The notes under the pieces are model-generated. The model ran no database searches. It was not told the DNA's origin and worked only from the letters and a program-made list of their open reading frames with translations. A stretch of 64,000 bases of DNA from an uncultured Woeseiaceae bacterium (GTDB lineage: Bacteria; Pseudomonadota; Gammaproteobacteria; Steroidobacterales; Woeseiaceae): NCBI GenBank assembly GCA_945787845.1, contig CALZJH010000010.1, positions 62,001 through 126,000 of the forward strand, in the 5' to 3' direction. This document shows, piece after piece, positions 57,975 to 64,000 of the stretch (the stretch's first letter is position 1; the number at the start of each line of letters is the position of its first letter). A program made the position numbers and the translations under genes.

Positions 57975-58415
57975 ATGATCGGATTACTGCAGCGCGTCAG
58001 CCACGCCGAGGTCGAGGTGGGGGGCGAAATCATCGGCAGGATTGACCGTGGGCTGATGGTCCTGGTTGCCGTGCACCGCGACGACACCGGCAAGGACGTT
58101 GCGCGGCTGGCCGAAAGGCTGCTCGGGTACCGGGTCTTCCCGGACGACGCAGGCCGCATGAATCGTAGCGTCCGGGACATCGGCGGCGGCTTGCTCCTGG
58201 TACCACAGTTCACATTGACGGCCGACACCCGCAAAGGCACCCGAGCCAGCTTCACCAGGGGCGCCCCACCAGAGATGGCTTCCGCCTTCTTTGACTCGCT
58301 GGTGGCGGCCTGCCGCCGCGAGCTCGGGACGGTTGAAACCGGTGAATTCGGCGCCGACATGCAGGTGAGCCTGACTAACGACGGGCCCGTGACCTTCTGG
58401 CTCAGCACCCACTAG
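57975..58415 (+). CDS. dtd: D-aminoacyl-tRNA deacylase
   Basis: The 146-residue DTD enzyme hydrolyses D-amino acids (and Gly from tRNA-Ala) off mischarged tRNAs. It starts MIGLLQRVSHAEVEVGGEII, the typical opening, at the ATG at 57975. The two active-site motifs are VPQFTLTADT (usually SQFTL, with Ser replaced by Pro here) and TNDGPVTFWL (the Gly-cisPro motif). The longer frame from 57639 is not used. A perfect inverted repeat follows 2 bases after the stop. Confidence 0.96.
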   Translation: MIGLLQRVSHAEVEVGGEIIGRIDRGLMVLVAVHRDDTGKDVARLAERLLGYRVFPDDAGRMNRSVRDIGGGLLLVPQFTLTADTRKGTRASFTRGAPPEMASAFFDSLVAACRRELGTVETGEFGADMQVSLTNDGPVTFWLSTH

Positions 58416-58417
58416 CC

Positions 58418-58509
58418 ACGAATTCGGTACCAGTTACCCTATTTCCGGCAGTGCCCGTGCCACTTCCTGGCGAATACCGGGGAAATAGGGTAACTGGTAC
58501 CGAATTCGT
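58418..58509. repeat. Perfect 29-bp inverted repeat with a 34-base central segment
   Basis: The left arm, 58418-58446, begins ACGAATTCGGTACC and ends TATTTCC; the right arm, 58481-58509, is its exact reverse complement. The 34-base centre has its own small stem, GGCA...TGCC. The whole unit of 92 bases sits between dtd and tatA. It may be a non-autonomous palindromic repeat (REP- or MITE-like) or a very strong terminator, since CACGGTTTTG follows. No second copy was seen in this window. Confidence 0.85.
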
Positions 58510-58590
58510 CACGGTTTTGTTGCGCCGGCGGGGGTATCATGAACATAATTCGCGGCTCAAGTGCAGGGGCGTCGCCCCAGGAGTAACAAG

Positions 58591-58824
58591 ATGTTCGCCA
58601 ACATTGGCCCTTGGCAACTGCTGATCATTCTGGTCATCGTGCTGGCTATTTTCGGAACCAAGAAACTACGAAATCTCGGTTCGGACCTCGGCGGTGCCGT
58701 TAAAGGTTTTCGTTCTGCCATGAACGAGGCCGAAGAGACGGCGGATCAAATCAGCGACGAGTCCAAAGACGCTGATTTCGACAGCACGCCGGCTGACGAA
58801 ACCACCAAAGAAAAAGACGCCTAA
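58591..58824 (+). CDS. tatA: Sec-independent protein translocase subunit TatA
   Basis: The 77-residue protein has one membrane helix (about residues 8-22, [15 protein letters not shown]), then [19 protein letters not shown] as amphipathic helix and an acidic tail. ATG at 58591 has AGGAG upstream; the longer frame from 58561 is not used. TatA forms the pore of the twin-arginine pathway, which exports folded cofactor-containing proteins. It is the first gene of tatABC. Confidence 0.95.
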   Translation: MFANIGPWQLLIILVIVLAIFGTKKLRNLGSDLGGAVKGFRSAMNEAEETADQISDESKDADFDSTPADETTKEKDA

Positions 58825-58839
58825 TTCTCGGGGCATACC

Positions 58840-59154
58840 ATGTCCGGTATCGCCGGTTCGGAACTACTTCTTCTCTGTATTATCGGTCTCCTTATCCTGG
58901 GACCCGAGCGGCTGCCACGTCTCGCACGCCAGATCGGCAGCTGGGTGGGCAAGGCCCGCCAGATGACACGCGCCATGCAGCGCCAGATCGAAGAAGAGCT
59001 GGACGCCGAAAAGAACCTCGGCATCAATCCCGAGGAACTCGATCCTCGCAACCTGCTAACGCCGCGCGACGACGACACGTTCTCGCCGCTCCATGTGGAG
59101 GAAGAGAACGACACCGTGCCGCCGCCTGAAACCAAGGATGAGAAGTCGGCGTAA
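58840..59154 (+). CDS. tatB: Sec-independent protein translocase subunit TatB
   Basis: A 104-residue protein with one N-terminal helix containing the conserved ELLLLCIIGLLILGPERLP, whose Glu and Pro-Glu-Arg-Leu-Pro hinge mark TatB, then an amphipathic helix and a charged tail. TatB and TatC form the receptor for twin-arginine signals. Its stop codon overlaps the tatC start by one base. Confidence 0.95.
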   Translation: MSGIAGSELLLLCIIGLLILGPERLPRLARQIGSWVGKARQMTRAMQRQIEEELDAEKNLGINPEELDPRNLLTPRDDDTFSPLHVEEENDTVPPPETKDEKSA

Positions 59155-59918
59155 TGGCTGAGGAGCAGAAAGAAGACCTGGCGGAAGGCACGCTGCTGTC
59201 TCATCTCATAGAGCTGCGCAGTCGCCTGTTCAAGATATTCGGTGCTGTCTTCCTCGTGTTCCTCGCACTTATTCCCTTTGCGAAGACGATCTTCGACCTG
59301 GCAGCTGAACCCCTGATCAGCGTTATTCCGGAAGGGGAACTACAGGCGCTCAACCCGGCCGCGCCACTGACCGCAACAATCGGCCTGACGTTTTACATCG
59401 CCCTGTTCCTGTCAATGCCGATCATCCTGTACCAAGTGTGGGCGTTCGTTGCACCCGGCCTCTACAGGAAAGAAAAGCGTTTCACGATCCCGCTGCTCGC
59501 GACCAGCATCCTGTTGTTCTTCTGCGGCATCGCGTTCGCCTACTTCGTCGTCTTCCCGATGATCTTTGGTTTTATTTCCGCGTTCGCCCCGGACACGATG
59601 GAATACAAACCCGACGCATCAGCCTACGTCAGCTTCATCATGATGGTCGTGCTTGTTTTCGGCTTCGCCTTCGAAACGCCCATCGCAACGGTGTTGCTGG
59701 TTATGTCCGGCATCACGACCACCGACAAACTCAAGAAGGCACGGCCGTATGTCTTCCTGGGCGCGTTCGTCGTGGGCATGTTATTGACCCCGCCCGACAT
59801 GATCAGCCAGACAATGCTGGCCATCCCCGTGTACCTCTTATACGAACTTGGCATATTTATGTCGCATCTTGTCTCATCAAGGAAGAAGGAACCGAGCGAG
59901 GAAGCGGCTGTCAAGTAG
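59154..59918 (+). CDS. tatC: Sec-independent protein translocase subunit TatC
   Basis: The 254-residue six-helix protein recognises twin-arginine signal peptides. Family signatures are LLSHLIELRSRL near the N-terminus, FVAPGLYRKEKRF and, towards the end, LTPPDMISQTMLAIPVYLLY. Ends 128 bases before the peptide transporter gene, in a gap with a small 8-bp inverted repeat (AAGTTACA at 59920-59927 and TGTAACTT at 59938-59945). Confidence 0.97.
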   Translation: MAEEQKEDLAEGTLLSHLIELRSRLFKIFGAVFLVFLALIPFAKTIFDLAAEPLISVIPEGELQALNPAAPLTATIGLTFYIALFLSMPIILYQVWAFVAPGLYRKEKRFTIPLLATSILLFFCGIAFAYFVVFPMIFGFISAFAPDTMEYKPDASAYVSFIMMVVLVFGFAFETPIATVLLVMSGITTTDKLKKARPYVFLGAFVVGMLLTPPDMISQTMLAIPVYLLYELGIFMSHLVSSRKKEPSEEAAVK

Positions 59919-60046
59919 AAAGTTACAGTTGAACTGGTGTAACTTGCCGTAGCGCGCAGCACCCGCTGCTGGCCGGGGGGCCAAGACAACAACTCAAAAA
60001 TTCCGCGGCGTCGCGCCAGGCGGAAAACAGGCAGAGAGAAGCTCAA

Positions 60047-61573
<1,527 letters not shown>

Positions 61574-61596
61574 GACTTTCAAATAGGACGGAAACC

Positions 61597-63417
61597 ATGA
61601 CAAGACTCTTGATCGGGTGCCTTTCGCTGGCGCTCATCGCCGCCTGTTCAGGGGGCAACAATGACGTAGCGGACACGCCTGCCGCTGCGGCCCAGACTGA
61701 AACGGCCCGGGAATTCGTTGCGCGCGCCAACGCCGAGCTCAAGGAGCTTGGCAAGGAGCTTGGTGCCGCCAACTGGGTGCGCTCGACATACATCACCGAG
61801 GATACGGCGATCATTGCGTCCGCCGCGTCGGAAAAATACAGCGCCTGGCACAGCAACATGGTCAAGCAGGCCCTCGCCTACGAGGGGCAGGAGCTTGACC
61901 CGAGCACGCGCCGCGCTATCGATCTACTCAAGCTCGGCACATCGGCCCCGGCGCCCAACGATGCGGCGAAGCGCAAGGAGCTTGCCGAGATCACGACGGA
62001 CCTGGAGGGCATCTACGGCGCCGGCGAGTACTGCCGCAACGACGACGAATGCCTGGCCGGCTCGGAGCTCGAAGAGCGCATGCGGCAGGCCCGCGACTAC
62101 GATGAGCTCCTCGAGTACTGGGAGGGCTGGCGCAAGGTCGCCGTGCCGATGCGTGACAAGTACGTGCGTTTTGTCGAGCTCGCGAACGAAGGCGCTAACG
62201 AACTCGGTTACGCCGATCTCGGCGAAATGTGGAAGTCGAACTACGACATGAGCCCCGTCGAGTTCGAGGCCGAGTCGGCGAAACTCTGGGAACAGGTGAA
62301 GCCGCTCTATGACGAACTGCATTGCCATGTACGCGCGAAGCTCGGTGACGTTTACGGTGAAGACAAGGTGCCGCAGGACGGCCCGATCCCCGCACACCTG
62401 CTCGGCAACATGTGGGCGCAGCAGTGGAGCTCACTGTACGACCTGCTCGAGCCGTACCCGGGCGTTGGTGACATCGATGTCGACACGACGCTGAAGACCA
62501 AGAACTACTCACCGCAGGAGATGGTGCGCTCGGCCGAGAGCTTCTACGTGTCGCTCGGGCTGCCGCGCCTGCCCGATACGTTCTGGGAGCGCTCGCAGTT
62601 CACGAAGCCGCAGGACCGTGACGTGGTATGCCACGCCAGCGCGTGGGGCCTTGATGGCGGTAACGATCTGCGCATCAAGATGTGCATCAACCAGACCTAC
62701 GACGATCTGCGCGTGATCTATCACGAGCTCGGCCACAACTATTACCAGGGCGCGTACAAGGACCAGCCGCCGCTGTTCCAGGATTCCGCCCACGGCGGCT
62801 TCCACGAGGCTATCGGTGACACGGTTACGCTGTCGATGACGCCAGGATATCTCGCGGAGGTCGGTTTGATCGGCTCTGCCGAGGAAGACCGCCGCGCCGT
62901 CATCAACCGCCAGATGCAGATGGCGCTCGACAAGATCGCCTTCCTGCCGTTCGGCAAGCTCGTTGACGAATGGCGCTGGGGTGTTTACTCGGGTGCGATT
63001 ACGCCGGATAACTACAATCAGTCCTGGTGGAACCTGCGTACGAGATACCAGGGCATTGCACCAGCGGTCGAGCGCAGCGAGGCTGACTTCGACCCGGGTT
63101 CCAAGTACCACATCCCGGGCAATGTCTCGTACACGCGTTACTTCCTCGCGCACGTCCTGATGTTCCAGTTCCAGCGCACGCTGTGCGACATCGCGGGCCA
63201 TGAGGGCGAACTGCAGGCCTGCTCGATATACGGCAGCAAGGAGGCGGGCGAGAAACTCTCTGCCATGCTCGAGGCCGGCGCAAGCCAGCCCTGGCAGGAC
63301 ACGCTGGAGCTCATGACCGGCACGCGCGAAATGGACGCCACGGCGATCATCGACTACTTCGCACCGCTCATGGGTTACCTCGAAGAGCAGAACGAAGGCC
63401 GCAGCTGCGGCTGGTAG
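61597..63417 (+). CDS. M2-family dipeptidyl carboxypeptidase (angiotensin-converting-enzyme-like), lipoprotein
   Basis: A 606-residue zinc metallopeptidase. The N-terminus has a lipoprotein signal (LALIAACSGG) with Cys near residue 14. The zinc motif is H376-ELG-H380 (VIYHELGHNYYQ), with the third ligand Glu in GGFHEAIGDTVTLS, as in angiotensin-converting enzyme and bacterial homologues. It would release dipeptides from the C-terminus of peptides at the envelope. It follows the POT transporter by 23 bases, a probable operon. Confidence 0.95.
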   Translation: MTRLLIGCLSLALIAACSGGNNDVADTPAAAAQTETAREFVARANAELKELGKELGAANWVRSTYITEDTAIIASAASEKYSAWHSNMVKQALAYEGQELDPSTRRAIDLLKLGTSAPAPNDAAKRKELAEITTDLEGIYGAGEYCRNDDECLAGSELEERMRQARDYDELLEYWEGWRKVAVPMRDKYVRFVELANEGANELGYADLGEMWKSNYDMSPVEFEAESAKLWEQVKPLYDELHCHVRAKLGDVYGEDKVPQDGPIPAHLLGNMWAQQWSSLYDLLEPYPGVGDIDVDTTLKTKNYSPQEMVRSAESFYVSLGLPRLPDTFWERSQFTKPQDRDVVCHASAWGLDGGNDLRIKMCINQTYDDLRVIYHELGHNYYQGAYKDQPPLFQDSAHGGFHEAIGDTVTLSMTPGYLAEVGLIGSAEEDRRAVINRQMQMALDKIAFLPFGKLVDEWRWGVYSGAITPDNYNQSWWNLRTRYQGIAPAVERSEADFDPGSKYHIPGNVSYTRYFLAHVLMFQFQRTLCDIAGHEGELQACSIYGSKEAGEKLSAMLEAGASQPWQDTLELMTGTREMDATAIIDYFAPLMGYLEEQNEGRSCGW

Positions 63418-63439
63418 ATTATGCTTTCGTGGACACGTT

Positions 63440-63475
63440 GCCCGTCGATTCGAATCTCGGGCGACGGGCTCCTTT
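63440..63475 (+). terminator. Probable terminator of the M2 peptidase gene
   Basis: GCCCGTCG (63440-63447) and CGACGGGC (63462-63469) form a perfect 8-bp stem with a 14-base loop, followed by TCCTTTCATT. It lies between two convergent genes, 22 bases after the peptidase stop. Confidence 0.7.
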
Positions 63476-64000
63476 CATTCAGGGAGACCGTCGGATTCCG
63501 GGTCCGGATAGAGTGAAACGACCACGCGTTGATTGCTCGCCGCGACCTCATTCCATGCCGACGCCAAGACGCCATTGGGCGTGGCGGGGTACGCCAGTAG
63601 CGGATTGCTGTTCCCCAGCGACACAATTTCATACCGAACCCTGCCGCCCGTGCGCTCGTCTGACAGGCTGACGAAGTTGGCGAACGCGACCGACCTTCGC
63701 AGGCCCAGCTCGTAGGCAACGTTCGGCGCGAAACCGATCTGGTCGCACTCAGCAGCGGCCAGGTCGGGCGCTGCGGGCTCGTAGCCTCCCGGTGTCACCA
63801 ATGACATGCAGAAATCGCCAACATGCGATTCTAACCGGATCAGTCCGCGGAAATTTAATGCCGCCAGGTGCGACGACAACTCGGCGATCGTCGCCAGCCT
63901 GGTGTCGCTCAGCGGCTCTTCGTCAAAACCATAGGTTGACGACTGGTTGGCAGCCCACTCAAGTGCGTCCAGGGCGACCGCGTATGTCGTGTCCAGCGCC
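63475..64000 (-). CDS. Unknown protein (partial, N-terminus off the window)
   Basis: The reverse-strand frame is open from the right edge to a stop at 63475, giving about 175 residues of a C-terminal part. It contains AELSSHLAALNFRGLIRLES, GDFCMSLVTPGGYEPAAPDL and SVAFANFVSLSDERTGGRVR. It has two cysteines and mixed alpha/beta character with no membrane segment. The listed ATG/TTG-type starts inside the window are internal, as the frame continues to base 64000. I do not recognise the family. Confidence 0.65.
   Translation of the reverse strand, partial: ALDTTYAVALDALEWAANQSSTYGFDEEPLSDTRLATIAELSSHLAALNFRGLIRLESHVGDFCMSLVTPGGYEPAAPDLAAAECDQIGFAPNVAYELGLRRSVAFANFVSLSDERTGGRVRYEIVSLGNSNPLLAYPATPNGVLASAWNEVAASNQRVVVSLYPDPESDGLPE

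Noticed and set aside
58418..58446. EcoRI and KpnI sites in the repeat arm as a sign of vector contamination
   Set aside because: The sites are part of a perfect 29-bp inverted repeat inside a continuous dtd-tatABC neighbourhood; no other polylinker sequence is present.

Overview
The window is a GC-rich chromosomal segment from a Gammaproteobacterium. The evidence is the conserved blocks it carries: pilM divergent from the PBP1A gene, yicC-gmk-rpoZ-spoT-ridA-recG-ubiA, hemW-rdgB-rph, tatABC, and comF beside bioC. A marine, respiratory, partly denitrifying lineage such as the Woeseiaceae or a Chromatiales relative would fit, but that placement is inference only. No tRNA, rRNA, CRISPR array, prophage or insertion sequence with a transposase was found. 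Coding density is high.

Layout. 1-16.8 kb is core housekeeping: pilus and cell-wall genes, citrate synthase, ribosomal protein L31, nucleotide-pool and RNA genes, the stringent-response block, and ubiquinone synthesis. 16.8-29.3 kb is the distinctive part, a nitrogen-oxide respiration island. It holds a Dnr/Fnr-type regulator and an eight-gene forward operon: two tiny membrane proteins, a CuA subunit, a heme-copper subunit I lacking the active-site tyrosine, a Sco copper chaperone, a cytochrome b-ferredoxin-FlpD fusion, an unknown envelope protein and a hemerythrin. Converging on it is a reverse operon of a TonB receptor, a cytochrome cd1 nitrite reductase with an extra cytochrome c domain, and a porin. 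Three Dnr/Fnr-like palindromes precede the regulator, the forward operon and the reverse operon, so the island looks like one regulon: NirS makes NO and the CuA-type oxidase-like enzyme probably reduces it to N2O.

29.3-33.2 kb holds a secreted metzincin-like protease, a small CPXCG zinc protein, comF and bioC. 33.4-40 kb is an aa3 cytochrome c oxidase operon with its assembly factors (ctaC, ctaD, a 36-residue protein, ctaG, ctaE, surf1, a Sco-like protein, ctaB); the heme A synthase gene ctaA is not here. It is followed by an ECF sigma factor with no usual start codon, a likely anti-sigma factor and an extremely acidic exported protein. 41.7-48.4 kb carries a TPR/beta-barrel outer-membrane protein, UvrD and the TrkA-TrkH potassium system.

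48.4-57.6 kb is a catabolic locus for an unidentified, probably amino- or keto-acid-type substrate: TRAP permeases, a class III aminotransferase, an RpiR regulator, a TonB receptor, an FAD amino-acid oxidase-like enzyme and a TRAP binding protein. 57.6-64 kb holds a structured leader, D-aminoacyl-tRNA deacylase, a perfect 29-bp inverted repeat, tatABC, a peptide transporter, an M2 dipeptidyl carboxypeptidase and a truncated unknown gene at the right edge.
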